A stretch of 64,000 nucleotides of DNA from positions 90,968 through 154,967 of the forward strand of contig NZ_BBYJ01000022.1 of assembly GCF_001528665.1 (NCBI RefSeq). The letters are read 5' to 3'. Shown here in pieces: positions 35,429 through 46,395 of the stretch (positions are counted from its first letter, which is position 1; every line of letters starts with the position of its first letter). Position numbers and translations under genes: made by a program. Under the pieces are notes generated by a model. The model ran no database searches, was not told where the DNA came from, and was given only the letters and a program-made list of their open reading frames with translations. Origin of the DNA: Microtetraspora malaysiensis. GTDB lineage: Bacteria > Actinomycetota > Actinomycetes > Streptosporangiales > Streptosporangiaceae.

Positions 35429-36229
35429 ATGGCGCGGGGGATGGCGTCCGGCGCGGCGGCGGCCCTGCTGCTGGCCGGGCTCGCGGGCTGCGGTGGCGCG
35501 GGACTGGACGGCGCGCAGACGGTCGTTGCAGTGGCCCCCGAAATGGGGGCGGCCGGCGAGATCGTGATGTGCCATTTCCAGGAGGTGTCGCTGCGGGCCC
35601 TGGGAGAGGGGCGGCCGGCCACCGAACTCGGCCCGGACGGCCGCGCCGCGCTGAAGGGAACGGAGGTGCGCCGGATCGACGACCTGGACACGTGGACGAT
35701 CGTGGAGGAGAGCGCCACCCGGCTGGCGCTCATCCGGGAGCTCACCCGCCCCCGGGACCAGGGCGGCGGCATGGTCTTCACGCACGAGTTCCTGGACGTC
35801 GAGCGGTTCGGCGAGCCGGACGCGGACGGCCGCCCGGGCTGGCACCTGCGGGCCTCGAGCCGCTGCGACCTGCGCCGCGACCTCGGCGAGCTGGGAGTGG
35901 CCGACGTGACGCTCGACCCCGCGGCGCCGCCGCCCGGCCCGGACTCCCGGCGGATATCCGTACTCGTGCACGAGCGCGAGTGCGCGAGCGGGCGGCGGGC
36001 GGACGGCCGGATCCGCCTCCTCGGGGTGGAGCCGACCGCGGAGGAGGTGCGGGTGGTCCTCGGCGTACGGCGGGTGGACGCCGGAGGCGGGGTGGTGACC
36101 TGCCAGGGGAACCCGGCCACGCCGTTCACCGTCGAGCTGGACGAGCCGCTCGGCGAGCGGGTTCTCACCGACGCGTCGGTCTACCCGCCCCGGCCGATCT
36201 CGGCTCCGACCGCCGCCGGACGGCCGTGA
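35429..36229 (+). CDS. Putative lipoprotein of unknown function
   Basis: A 266-residue protein from ATG 35429 after GGGGCGAGG. The signal ends LLAGLAGC, with the lipid-anchor Cys at about 21. The exported body has four further cysteines (VMCHFQ, SSRCDLR, ERECASG, VVTCQGN) that could form two disulfides. It is rich in charged beta-type segments and shows no named domain. It converges on ctaD with a 6-bp gap. Function unknown. Confidence 0.8.
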   Translation: MARGMASGAAAALLLAGLAGCGGAGLDGAQTVVAVAPEMGAAGEIVMCHFQEVSLRALGEGRPATELGPDGRAALKGTEVRRIDDLDTWTIVEESATRLALIRELTRPRDQGGGMVFTHEFLDVERFGEPDADGRPGWHLRASSRCDLRRDLGELGVADVTLDPAAPPPGPDSRRISVLVHERECASGRRADGRIRLLGVEPTAEEVRVVLGVRRVDAGGGVVTCQGNPATPFTVELDEPLGERVLTDASVYPPRPISAPTAAGRP

Positions 36230-36235
36230 GGCCGC

Positions 36236-37915
<1,680 letters not shown>

Positions 37916-37996
37916 GACATCTCCTGTCCCCCGAGAGGAGCCTTTCCAGGCGTCATGTACCCCTGCGCCGGTCGTCCTGCCCCCGTCTCACGGACA

Positions 37997-38872
37997 TCAG
38001 CCGTCCTCGTCCTGCCGCCCGGCATCGCTCTTGACCAGGAACGGCGACCGGCCGAGGATGACGATCCCCACGACGAGCGCGACCAGGCCGGCGACCGTCC
38101 CCGCCAGCGCGTAGACGTCGACCCGCAGCTGCTCCTTGAAGATCGCGACGCCCAGCACGATGCCGGTGATCGGCTCGGCCGCGGTGGTGGCGGGCAGCGA
38201 GATCCGCAGCGGCGCGGCGTCGAACGCGCTCTGGTTCAGCAGGATGCCGAGCACCGCCACCAGGGGGAGCGCGTACGGCGGCCAGGCGGTGACCAGCGCG
38301 TGCACTCCGTGCTGAAGGGTGAGCAGGGAGCCCCGGGTCAGGGCGTCCTGGAGCCCGTACAGCACGCCCGCGGCGGCGGCCAGCAGCATCGCCCGCGTCT
38401 TGAGTCCGCTGCGCAGCGCGACCACGACCAGCCCGGCCGTCACCACCAGCACGGCCAGCACCGCGATCCAGGTCAGCGAGGTGGGGTGCGGCACCCTGCC
38501 GCCTCGGGGTTGCGCGGACGCGAGGAAGACCGCCACCCCGCCGCTGACCAGCACCGCCCCCAGCCACTCCCCGCGTCCGAGGCGCTCCTGATAGACCAGG
38601 GCGGAGACCGCGAGCGCGAAGATGAGGTTGGTCGCGAGCAGCGGTTCGATCTGGGCCACGCCGGCCCGCCGCAGCGCCAGCGCCCCGAGGATCTGCCCTC
38701 CCACCATGGCGCCGATGCCGAAGCGCCACAGGGGCTTGCGCATGAGGTGCAGCAGCAGACGGACGTGGAGGATCTCGGCGAGCGGCTCGGTGTACGCGGC
38801 GTGCTGCTGGGCCATGAACCCCACCCCGATGAGGGCCGCCGCCATGAGACCGAGCAGCACCGTGAGGATCAT
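37997..38872 (-). CDS. DMT-superfamily (EamA-like) transporter
   Basis: A 291-residue protein with nine or ten transmembrane helices in two EamA-like halves. It shows GQILGALALRRAGVAQIEPL, LATNLIFALAVSALVYQERLG and, in the second half, LPATTAAEPITGIVLGVAIF. The internal repeat and P-E-P-like loop are typical of drug/metabolite exporters. ATG 38872 overlaps the glycosyltransferase stop by ATGA, so the two are co-expressed. A role in exporting or flipping a product of that glycosyltransferase is possible but unproven. Confidence 0.88.
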   Translation of the reverse strand: MILTVLLGLMAAALIGVGFMAQQHAAYTEPLAEILHVRLLLHLMRKPLWRFGIGAMVGGQILGALALRRAGVAQIEPLLATNLIFALAVSALVYQERLGRGEWLGAVLVSGGVAVFLASAQPRGGRVPHPTSLTWIAVLAVLVVTAGLVVVALRSGLKTRAMLLAAAAGVLYGLQDALTRGSLLTLQHGVHALVTAWPPYALPLVAVLGILLNQSAFDAAPLRISLPATTAAEPITGIVLGVAIFKEQLRVDVYALAGTVAGLVALVVGIVILGRSPFLVKSDAGRQDEDG

Positions 38873-40077
38873 GTCGCGTGAGCCGGGTGGGCCCGGCCCC
38901 GTTGTTGACGGGTGAGCACGGAACGGTAGACGTCCACCACGCGGTGGACGAGCGTGTCCCAGGTCAGCTCCGCGGCCTGACGCCGGGCCCGGGAGGCGAG
39001 CGCCGCCGCGAGCGCCGGGTGCGCCGTCAGCTCGCGCAGCGCCCCGGCGATCGCGTACGGCGAGCCCGGCGGGACGAGCAGGCCGCTCTCCCGGTGCCGG
39101 ACGAGCTCGGGGACGCCTCCCGTCGCGCTCGCCACGACCGGCACCCCGGAGTACATCGCCTCGACCAGTACCGAGCCCAGCTCCTCGTAGCGGGACGGGA
39201 GCACCAGGACGTCCACGTCCCGGAGCACGGCCGGGATCCGCTCGTGCGGGAGGAACCCGAGGAAGAGGGTCCGCCGCTCGACGCCGAGCCGCGCGGCCAG
39301 GCGGCGCAGCCGCGCCCGCTCCGGCCCGTCGCCCACCAGAACCAGGTGCCCGGGCGCGGCGGCGGAGAACAGCGCGAAGCCGCGCAGCAAGGTGTCGACG
39401 CCCTTCTGCGGGTGCAGCCGTCCCACGTACGCGATGCGCGGCCGGGGCAGTCCGGCGGGCAGGCCGGGGCCGAGATCGGCCGGGTCGGCCCGGAACTCAC
39501 CGCCGACCCCGGACGGGATGACGTGGACGTCCGGGTGCGCCAGCTCGCGCCGGAGCCGGTCCGTCAGCGCGATGACCGCGGCCGCCCGGTCCACGCCGTA
39601 CCCCTCCAGCGCGCCGCCCAGGGTCTTCAGGAGGAGCGAGCGCGGGCCGGTCACCCGGAGGGTGTGGCGCAGGCTGCAGTGGACGGTCAGCACGATCGGC
39701 GCTCCGCTCAGCCGGGCGGCCCGCAGCGCGAGCGGCACGATGGCGAGGTCCTCCCCGAGGTGGGCGTGGATCACGTCGGCGCCGGGCGCGAGGCCGGGCA
39801 GCCGCCACCACGCGTACAGGCTGTAGCACTGGCGGAAGACGCCGATCGGGAGGCCGAGCCGGATCACCCGGCCGTGCCGTCCGAGCGGCGCGACGGCCGG
39901 GGCGGTCGGCGGCCGGCTGGTGATGACGGTCTGCGCGATCCCGAGGGCGTCCAGCGCGCGGCTGAGGTGCCCGGTGTGGTTCTGCATCCCGCCGATCGGG
40001 TCGAAGGCCGCCGCCGACTCGGCGGCCAGGGCCGAGGCCGGCGGCTCGAAGACGGAGCACAGCCGTAGGACGCGCAT
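38869..40077 (-). CDS. GT4-family glycosyltransferase
   Basis: A 402-residue GT-B enzyme. The N-terminal domain has FDPIGGMQNHTGHLSRALDAL and DVIHAHLGEDLAIVP. The donor domain contains RIAYVGRLHPQKGVDTLLRG and the E-x7-E motif region YEELGSVLVEAMYSGVPVVA. It is a retaining transferase using a nucleotide sugar, probably for a surface polysaccharide or glycolipid. ATG 40077 is preceded by GGCGAGGTG. It is transcribed with the DMT transporter and divergent from the carbonic anhydrase gene. Confidence 0.92.
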   Translation of the reverse strand: MRVLRLCSVFEPPASALAAESAAAFDPIGGMQNHTGHLSRALDALGIAQTVITSRPPTAPAVAPLGRHGRVIRLGLPIGVFRQCYSLYAWWRLPGLAPGADVIHAHLGEDLAIVPLALRAARLSGAPIVLTVHCSLRHTLRVTGPRSLLLKTLGGALEGYGVDRAAAVIALTDRLRRELAHPDVHVIPSGVGGEFRADPADLGPGLPAGLPRPRIAYVGRLHPQKGVDTLLRGFALFSAAAPGHLVLVGDGPERARLRRLAARLGVERRTLFLGFLPHERIPAVLRDVDVLVLPSRYEELGSVLVEAMYSGVPVVASATGGVPELVRHRESGLLVPPGSPYAIAGALRELTAHPALAAALASRARRQAAELTWDTLVHRVVDVYRSVLTRQQRGRAHPAHAT

Positions 40078-40326
40078 GTTCACCTCGCCGGAGCCGCGGG
40101 CCCGGCACGCCTCGCGGCGCGAGACGGCGGGCGGCGCGAGACGGCGGGCGGCGCGCCGCCCGGAGACGACGCCGGTCGGCTGCCCGGGCAACTCCACACA
40201 TCTACCCGCCAGACCGCACCTCATGTGCCCGCCCACCGCGGGGGGTAGCGTCTCATGATGTGGTCAGGAAATGGTCACGGGTGGCCCGGCGGGGACGTAC
40301 CTGGCTCCTGGTCGTAATCTGCGGAC

Positions 40327-40995
40327 ATGACAGAAATTCGGGCACTGACCCCCGGCGACGCCTTCGCGATGCTGCTGGCCGGCAACGAACGGTTCATCAC
40401 GGGGCGCACGCAGCACCCGAACCAGGACGCCGTCCGCCGCGCCGAGATCGCTCCACTTCAGAGCCCGTTCGCCGTGCTCTTCGGCTGCTCCGACTCCCGC
40501 CTGGCGGCCGAGATCATCTTCGACCGCGGACTCGGAGACCTGTTCGTCGTCCGTACGGCGGGGCATGTCATGGGGCCCGAGGTGCTCGGCAGTATCGAGT
40601 ACGGCGTGAGCGTGCTGGGCTGCCCGCTGGTCGTCGTCCTCGGCCACGACTCGTGCGGCGCGGTCGCGGCCACCTGCGCCGCGCTTGAGGAAGGACTCGC
40701 CCCCACCGGCTACGTACGCGACGTCGTCGAGCGGGTGACCCCGAGCGTGCTCGCCGCCCGCGCCGCCGGGCTCACCCGCCCCGACGAGATCGTGGACGAG
40801 CACATCCGCAACACCGTGGACCTCCTGGTCGACCGCTCCCGCGTGCTCGCCGACAGCCTCGCGGCGGGCCGGGTGGCCGTGGTCGGCCTGTCGTACCGGC
40901 TGGCCGAGGGCACCGCGCGGCTCGTCGCCGACCACGGTCTCGGCGTCCCCGTCCGCACGCCCGGCGTCGAGGAGGAGCCGGCCCGTCCCGCCTGA
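40327..40995 (+). CDS. Beta-class carbonic anhydrase
   Basis: A 222-residue cytosolic zinc enzyme interconverting CO2 and bicarbonate. Zinc ligands C54, H107 and C110 are visible in FGCSDSRLAAE and LGHDSCGAV. D56 and R58 form the catalytic dyad. Length fits the short bacterial beta class. ATG 40327 is the first codon after a short divergent gap. It ends 147 bp before the sensor kinase gene and appears monocistronic. Confidence 0.95.
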   Translation: MTEIRALTPGDAFAMLLAGNERFITGRTQHPNQDAVRRAEIAPLQSPFAVLFGCSDSRLAAEIIFDRGLGDLFVVRTAGHVMGPEVLGSIEYGVSVLGCPLVVVLGHDSCGAVAATCAALEEGLAPTGYVRDVVERVTPSVLAARAAGLTRPDEIVDEHIRNTVDLLVDRSRVLADSLAAGRVAVVGLSYRLAEGTARLVADHGLGVPVRTPGVEEEPARPA

Positions 40996-41142
40996 CCGGG
41001 CGCCGGTCCGTCGCGACCTTTATGGCGGAGTGTGGGTTTTCTATACGCTTCCTGACGTTTGCGAGGCACTGGTGGTGAATCTCCCGTTGTGCGGCAAGGA
41101 GTTGTCCTAAGGGGCACGCCTGCCAAGCGAGGGGTGATCAGC

Positions 41143-42576
41143 GTGACCGCATGGCGTCGATGCTCCATCAGGACCCGCCTGACCGTGGCGGCGAGCGCCG
41201 TCATGGCGGCGATCTGCGCCATCGGCACGGTGCTCACCCTGCTGTCCGCGCGCGGGCGAGACCTGGAGTACCAGAAGGCCTCCCTGGTCGTCTGGGCCAT
41301 GAGGGTCATCGAGCAGATGGTGATCCAGGGCCCCCTGACCGCCCTTCCCGACGGACCGGGCAGGGCGGCCCAGCTCTTCGACCCCGACAAGCGCCTGGCG
41401 GCCTCCTCCGGTGACATGGCGGGCAAGCCGCCGATGGCGAACTTCGGCTCCGACTCGACGACGTACCGGGTCAAGGAACTGTGTGACCTGCCCGACTTCC
41501 CGGGCCAGTGCCGGATCGTCATCGACGTCCCGGTCCACCTCGCCGACGGGACCTGGCGGCTGTACGCCGCGGCCCCGTCGCCTCCGTGGTTCGGCAACCC
41601 GCTGCTGCTCGCCCTGCTGGTCGGCGGCTCGGCCCTGGTCGTCGCGGTCACCGCACTCGGCACGTACCGAACGGTGGGCAAGACCCTCGAACCCGTCCAG
41701 GCCATCGGCGCCAAGCTCGACCAGATCACCGCCACCGATCTCGGGCATCGCGTCCCGCTCCCGAAGTACCAGGACGAGCTGGAAGACCTCACCCGGATCG
41801 CCAACCGGACCCTGGACCGGGCCCAGGCGGCCGTCGAGCAGCAGCTCAGGTTCGCCTCCGACGCCTCACATGACCTGCGCAGCCCGCTCACCGCCATGCG
41901 CGTACGGATCGAGGACGCGCTCATGTGCCCGGAGGAGACCGACTGGCCCAAGACGGCCGCCGCGCTCCTGGACAGCGTGGAGCGCCTCCAGGAGCTGGTC
42001 ACCGACCTGCTCCAGATCTCCCGCCTGGACGCGGGGGTGGGCGGACGGCACGAGCCCGTGGACCTCACGACGCTCGTGGCGTCCGAGCTGGACCACCGGC
42101 CGCGCCGGGTCCGGGTGGTCCGCGACCTCGCCCCCCAGGTGATGGTGAGCGGGGACCGGATCGGCCTGGGCCGGCTCCTGACCAACCTCCTGGACAACGC
42201 CGAACGCCACGCCGACACCGCGATCACCGTCACGGCCCGCGCGGAGCCGGGCACGGCGGTGCTGGAGGTGCGCGACGACGGCGAGGGGGTCCCGCCCGAG
42301 CAGCGGGACGCCGTCTTCCAGCGGTTCGTCCGCCTGGACGCCTCCCGGCGGAAGGATCCGGGCGGCACCGGACTCGGCCTGCCCATCGCGCGGCAGATCG
42401 CCGAGAACCACGGCGGCACCCTCACCATCGAGGACAGCCCGCGCGGCGCCCGGTTCGTGCTGCGCCTCCCGCGCCGCGTCTCTCAGCCGGAACCCGCGCT
42501 CGCCGGAGACGAGCACGGCGGCCGCGAACCCGCGGAGCGCTCCGCCGACCGGGGCGGCGGGTGCCCTCCGCGCTGA
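41143..42576 (+). CDS. HAMP-containing sensor histidine kinase, orphan
   Basis: About 477 residues. A first transmembrane helix (about 13-35), an extracytoplasmic sensor region (36-150) with two cysteines (ELCDLPDFPGQC), and a second helix (152-172) precede a HAMP linker. HisKA has phospho-acceptor H243 in ASDASHDLRSPL. HATPase_c has LTNLLDNAERHA (N-box), VRDDGEGVP and GGTGLGLPIARQI. GTG 41143 lies seven bases after GAGGGG; GTG 41134 is possible. No response regulator lies on either side (carbonic anhydrase upstream, protease downstream), so its partner is elsewhere. Confidence 0.92.
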   Translation: MTAWRRCSIRTRLTVAASAVMAAICAIGTVLTLLSARGRDLEYQKASLVVWAMRVIEQMVIQGPLTALPDGPGRAAQLFDPDKRLAASSGDMAGKPPMANFGSDSTTYRVKELCDLPDFPGQCRIVIDVPVHLADGTWRLYAAAPSPPWFGNPLLLALLVGGSALVVAVTALGTYRTVGKTLEPVQAIGAKLDQITATDLGHRVPLPKYQDELEDLTRIANRTLDRAQAAVEQQLRFASDASHDLRSPLTAMRVRIEDALMCPEETDWPKTAAALLDSVERLQELVTDLLQISRLDAGVGGRHEPVDLTTLVASELDHRPRRVRVVRDLAPQVMVSGDRIGLGRLLTNLLDNAERHADTAITVTARAEPGTAVLEVRDDGEGVPPEQRDAVFQRFVRLDASRRKDPGGTGLGLPIARQIAENHGGTLTIEDSPRGARFVLRLPRRVSQPEPALAGDEHGGREPAERSADRGGGCPPR

Positions 42577-43037
42577 GCCGGGTGAGACGGGCTCCGTCCG
42601 CGCGAGTCCGAAGCGCGTAGCCGCGCGGTGCGACGCCGGGACGTCCGCGTACGTTCCGGTGATGCCGAGCGCGTGAATATCGGCTTTGCCGATGGCACCG
42701 CCCCCTCTTCGCGAGCAGCCGCGAATGATCAATTTGAACAGGCGACGTGGACGATCGCCCCAAAGTGAACTTTCTACCGACTCGCCTGTCAATGGCGGCA
42801 AAGCGCATAAAACGTGGGGTTGTTTCCCTCAATCGGATCTCCGGCGGGTTCGCGCCGCTCACCGGCATGGCCGGCCTCGACCGAAAACCCTTCGGTTCGA
42901 GGGGGCTTCGTCCGTAAAATCGACAATTTTTTCCCGTATATTGACATGTTTGTCAGATTAGAGTCAGACTTCGCTCGTTCTGTTCACCCCCAGGTGATGC
43001 ACCCCCCAAACGCGTCACGACTCAGAAGGAGCGTCGT
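42577..43037 (+). other. Long AT-richer leader upstream of the M4 protease
   Basis: About 460 bp with no supported gene and visibly lower GC than its surroundings. A hairpin CCTCGACCGAA/TTCGGTTCGAGG spans about 42875-42902. TTGACA occurs within 42937-42945, followed by the dyad GACA-TGTT-TGTC. These look like the promoter/control region of the extracellular protease gene; the exact start of transcription cannot be fixed. Confidence 0.5.
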
Positions 43038-45194
43038 GTGAAACGCACTGCTGCGTTAGCGCTCATCACCACGGCCGCGGGCGTCCTCGTCGGACTGTCC
43101 CCAACCAGCGCGGCGGGCGCGAGCCCCGCCGCAGATCCGGCGCAGGCCGCCCGCGGCGCCGACCGCATGGTCGACGCCAAGCCGGCCGCCCTGCGGTCCT
43201 CCGCCAAGGACGCCTTCCACCGCGAGAAGGTCGTCGGGCAGGGCGACCTCAACTACGTCTCCTACACCCGCACCTACAGCGGCCTGCCGGTGTACGGGGG
43301 CGACTTCGTCGTCGTCACCGACGCCAAGGGCGGCGTGCTGAGCACGTCCGTCGCCCAGGAGAAGGCGCTGGACGTCGGCACCACACCGAAGATCTCCGCC
43401 GAGAAGGCGGCCGAGGTCGCCCGCGCGCAGGTGACCGACGCCACCGGCACCTCGACCCCCCGCCTGACCGTGATGGCCGAGGACACCGGCCGGTTGGCGT
43501 ACGAGGTCGTCGCGGAAGGGACGAACAACGGCCGCGAGAGCAAGATGCATGTCTTCGTCGACGCGCTGACCGGCGATGTCGTGGAGAAGTCCGACGAGGT
43601 CATGGACGGCACGGGCAACAGCTACTACAACGGCAACCCGGTCACCATCGGTACCACGGCGGGCTACTCCATGGCCGACCCCACCCGGACCGGCATCCGC
43701 TGCGGTGGCCAGAACGGCACGACCTACACCAAGAGCACCGACTCCTGGGGTAACGGCTCCGGCACCGACCTGGAGACCGCCTGCGTCGACACGCTCTTCG
43801 CGGCCGGCCAGGAGTGGGACATGCTGCGCGACTGGCTGTCGCGCAACGGCATGGACGGCACCGGCGGCGGCTTCCCCGCCCGGGTCGGTCTCAGCGACGT
43901 CAACGCGTACTGGAACGGCAGCTACACCAACTTCGGTCACTCGCAGGACAACAAGCGCCAGGCCACCTCGATCGACGTCGTGGCCCACGAGTACGGCCAC
44001 TCGGTCTTCCAGAACACCCCGGGCGGCTCGACCGGCAGCAACGAGAAGGGTGGCCTCAACGAGTCCACCGGCGACATCTTCGGTACCCTGACCGAGCACT
44101 ACGCCGCCGAGCACGGGGGCACCCACACCCCGGACTACGCCGTGGGTGAGCAGGTCAACCTCGTCGGCAGCGGCCCGATCAGGTACATGTACAAGCCGTC
44201 CCTCATCTCCGGCGACCCCGACTGCTACTCCTCCTCCGTGCCCCCCATGGAGGTCCACTCCGCCGCCGCCATCCAGAACCACTGGTTCTACCTGTTGGCC
44301 GAGGGCTCGAACCCGACCAACGGCAACCCGGCCAGCCCGACCTGCAACAGCTCCACCGTCACCGGCGTCGGCATCCAGAAGGCCGGCAAGATCTTCATGG
44401 GCACGCTGAACCGCAAGACCTCCACCTGGACGCACACGCTGGCGCGTAAGGCGTCCCTGGCGGCCGCGATCGAGCTCTTCCCCGGATCCTGCACCGAGTA
44501 CAACGCCACCAAGGCGGCGTGGAACGCGGTGAGCGTGCCGGCCGACTCGACTGAGCCCAGCTGCAACACCAGCGGGAACGACTTCTCCGTGTCGCTCAAC
44601 CCGGCCTCGGCGACCGTCACGGCCGGCCAGCAGACGACCACCACCGTCGCCACGCAGACCACGTCCGGAAGCGCGCAGAGCGTCGCGCTCACCGCGAGCG
44701 GCCTGCCGGCCGGCGTGACCGCCTCCTTCAACCCGTCGTCGGTGACCTCGGGCGGCTCCTCGACCCTGACCCTCACGACGTTGACGACCACCGCCTCCAA
44801 CGCCTACCCGATCACGGTGACCGGCACCGGCACGGCGACGCACACCGCGACCTTCACCCTGAACGTGACCGGCGGCACCGGTCCGTGCGGCGGCAAGCAG
44901 CACACCGCCACCGGCACGCTCACCTCCGGCGCCAGCGCCTACCAGCCGGGCACGTCCGGCTTCCAGGTCACCACGTCCGGAACGCACACAGCCTGCCTGG
45001 CCGGGCCCAGCGGCACCGACTTCGACCTCTACCTGCAGAAGCAGGGCATCCTGGGCTGGACGACCGTGGCCAGCAGCCTCTCGGCCAGCTCGAACGAGTC
45101 CATCACCTACAACGGCACCGCGGGCACCTACCGCTACCGCGTCTACTCCTACAGCGGCAGCGGCTCCTACACCCTGGGCTACGACAACCCGTAA
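43038..45194 (+). CDS. Secreted M4 (thermolysin-type) metalloprotease with C-terminal PPC domain
   Basis: A 718-residue preproenzyme. Signal peptide 1-28 is followed by an FTP/PepSY propeptide (about 45-190). The M4 catalytic domain carries zinc ligands H317 and H321 in VVAHEYGHSVF with catalytic E318, the third ligand E342 in GGLNESTGDIFG, and a late active-site His in PPMEVHSAAAIQNHW. An Ig-like linker domain (about 523-612) and a bacterial pre-peptidase C-terminal domain (about 625-718, ending GSYTLGYDNP) complete it. GTG 43038 has GAAGGAG upstream. It is a calcium/zinc neutral protease acting outside the cell. Confidence 0.95.
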   Translation: MKRTAALALITTAAGVLVGLSPTSAAGASPAADPAQAARGADRMVDAKPAALRSSAKDAFHREKVVGQGDLNYVSYTRTYSGLPVYGGDFVVVTDAKGGVLSTSVAQEKALDVGTTPKISAEKAAEVARAQVTDATGTSTPRLTVMAEDTGRLAYEVVAEGTNNGRESKMHVFVDALTGDVVEKSDEVMDGTGNSYYNGNPVTIGTTAGYSMADPTRTGIRCGGQNGTTYTKSTDSWGNGSGTDLETACVDTLFAAGQEWDMLRDWLSRNGMDGTGGGFPARVGLSDVNAYWNGSYTNFGHSQDNKRQATSIDVVAHEYGHSVFQNTPGGSTGSNEKGGLNESTGDIFGTLTEHYAAEHGGTHTPDYAVGEQVNLVGSGPIRYMYKPSLISGDPDCYSSSVPPMEVHSAAAIQNHWFYLLAEGSNPTNGNPASPTCNSSTVTGVGIQKAGKIFMGTLNRKTSTWTHTLARKASLAAAIELFPGSCTEYNATKAAWNAVSVPADSTEPSCNTSGNDFSVSLNPASATVTAGQQTTTTVATQTTSGSAQSVALTASGLPAGVTASFNPSSVTSGGSSTLTLTTLTTTASNAYPITVTGTGTATHTATFTLNVTGGTGPCGGKQHTATGTLTSGASAYQPGTSGFQVTTSGTHTACLAGPSGTDFDLYLQKQGILGWTTVASSLSASSNESITYNGTAGTYRYRVYSYSGSGSYTLGYDNP

Positions 45195-45220
45195 CCCCCT
45201 CTCTGGAGTAGACCCCTCCA

Positions 45221-45255
45221 GCGGGCCCCGGCACAGCGCTCATGCCGGGGCCCGC
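45221..45255 (+). terminator. GC-rich hairpin terminator after the M4 protease
   Basis: GCGGGCCCCGGCA pairs perfectly with TGCCGGGGCCCGC across nine bases. A smaller CTGGAG/CTCCAG hairpin lies just before it. Confidence 0.8.
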
Positions 45256-45387
45256 CCCGCTGTCCGGGGGCGCCTTCCCTCTTCGCGCCGCTCCTCCAGC
45301 TCGCCTGCGTCGGCACGGTGCTGCTGGCCGCGCGCTCGCTCGTCCCCGCGCCCGTCGCCGCCTGACCCGCCGCGGCGGCCTGCCGGC

Positions 45388-46194
45388 TCAGACCTCCCCG
45401 ACCGCCTCGCACTCGCCCTTCTTCATCGCCGGCGCGTTGTCGTCGTACGCGTCCGACGTGGCCACGACGTTCGGCATGCCCTCGTAGTCCGGGCGCAGGA
45501 ACCCGTCGGGGGAGTCACACTCCGTCCAAGCCGACCACATGTCGACGCTGGGGCCGTTCCAGCGCCGCAGCGGTCCGTCCGGCTTGTCCCGCCAGTACTC
45601 GTGTCGGGCCTTGACGAAGGCCATCACCCGGAGCACCGGGCCGGGCACTCCCTTCGGGCGTACCGGATAGACCGCCCGGAACGTGTAGTTCACCCACAGC
45701 TCCGGCCTGCCCTGATCGTCCTTGCCCTTCTCGGCGGACATCGCGGCCTTCACCTTGATCACATCGCCGACCAGGTCCACCGAGCCCGGCGCGAAGCTCG
45801 TCACCCAGCTACGGGTGTTCTTGTCCTGGTCCTTGCTGTCCAGGTATTTCAGGAAGTGCTTGCGCTGCTCCCGGTCGAGCAGCGCGGTGAACGCCTCCGG
45901 CGCGCCGCCGAGCAGCGTCTGCCGGTCGAGGTGGGCGGCCACGAGCATCCGCTTGCTCGTCTGGTACGCGGCCTCGACGTCCGCGGCCGGATATTTCCCG
46001 ACCTGGGCGGCCGCGGGGATCGCGATGCCGTCGGCTCCGTCGGCGTAGCTCTCAGAGGGAGACCCCCGGAAGGGCCGGTTGGGATCGATCACGGAAGGGT
46101 CCGCCAGCGCGTCCCGCATCGCCGCGCATCCGGAGAGCGCCGTCACGGCCAGGCATCCCGCCAGGAGGGTACGCATTACACCACGTTCAGACAT
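45388..46194 (-). CDS. Putative lipoprotein of unknown function
   Basis: A 268-residue protein. The signal ends VTALSGC, a lipobox. The mature part has a helical region (AADVEAAYQTSKRMLVAAHL) and an LLDREQRKHFLKYL segment. A beta-rich half follows with RPELWVNYTFRAVYPVRP and NGPSVDMWSAWTECDSPDG. The pattern is seen in conserved actinomycete lipoproteins without an assigned role. ATG 46194 is used; ATG 46176 is in frame and would shorten the signal. It converges on the protease terminator and is monocistronic. Confidence 0.78.
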   Translation of the reverse strand: MSERGVMRTLLAGCLAVTALSGCAAMRDALADPSVIDPNRPFRGSPSESYADGADGIAIPAAAQVGKYPAADVEAAYQTSKRMLVAAHLDRQTLLGGAPEAFTALLDREQRKHFLKYLDSKDQDKNTRSWVTSFAPGSVDLVGDVIKVKAAMSAEKGKDDQGRPELWVNYTFRAVYPVRPKGVPGPVLRVMAFVKARHEYWRDKPDGPLRRWNGPSVDMWSAWTECDSPDGFLRPDYEGMPNVVATSDAYDDNAPAMKKGECEAVGEV

Positions 46195-46348
46195 GCCAGG
46201 AATTATTCAGGTGATCTCCAGTATCCGGCAGTAGCGGAGCACGACCTCGTGGATCTCCCGGCGGTCCGACCATTCCGCACGTATGACGGTCACCTCAGGC
46301 GAGTACGGCGGGTTCGTCGAGGCAAAGGCGAGACGGCCGGGGTTCGCG

Positions 46349-46383
46349 GGGGCGCGGTCCCGTTGACCGGAACCGCGCCCCCG
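46349..46383 (-). terminator. Hairpin terminator of the copper-type operon
   Basis: GGGGGCGCGGT pairs with ACCGCGCCCCC across a 13-nt loop, just beyond the stop of the beta-propeller lipoprotein on the minus strand. Confidence 0.75.
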
Positions 46384-46395
46384 GCTGCCCGGCGG

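Noticed and set aside
43056..44987. 643-codon minus-strand frame opposite the M4 protease
   Set aside because: Antisense shadow of an intact preproprotease.
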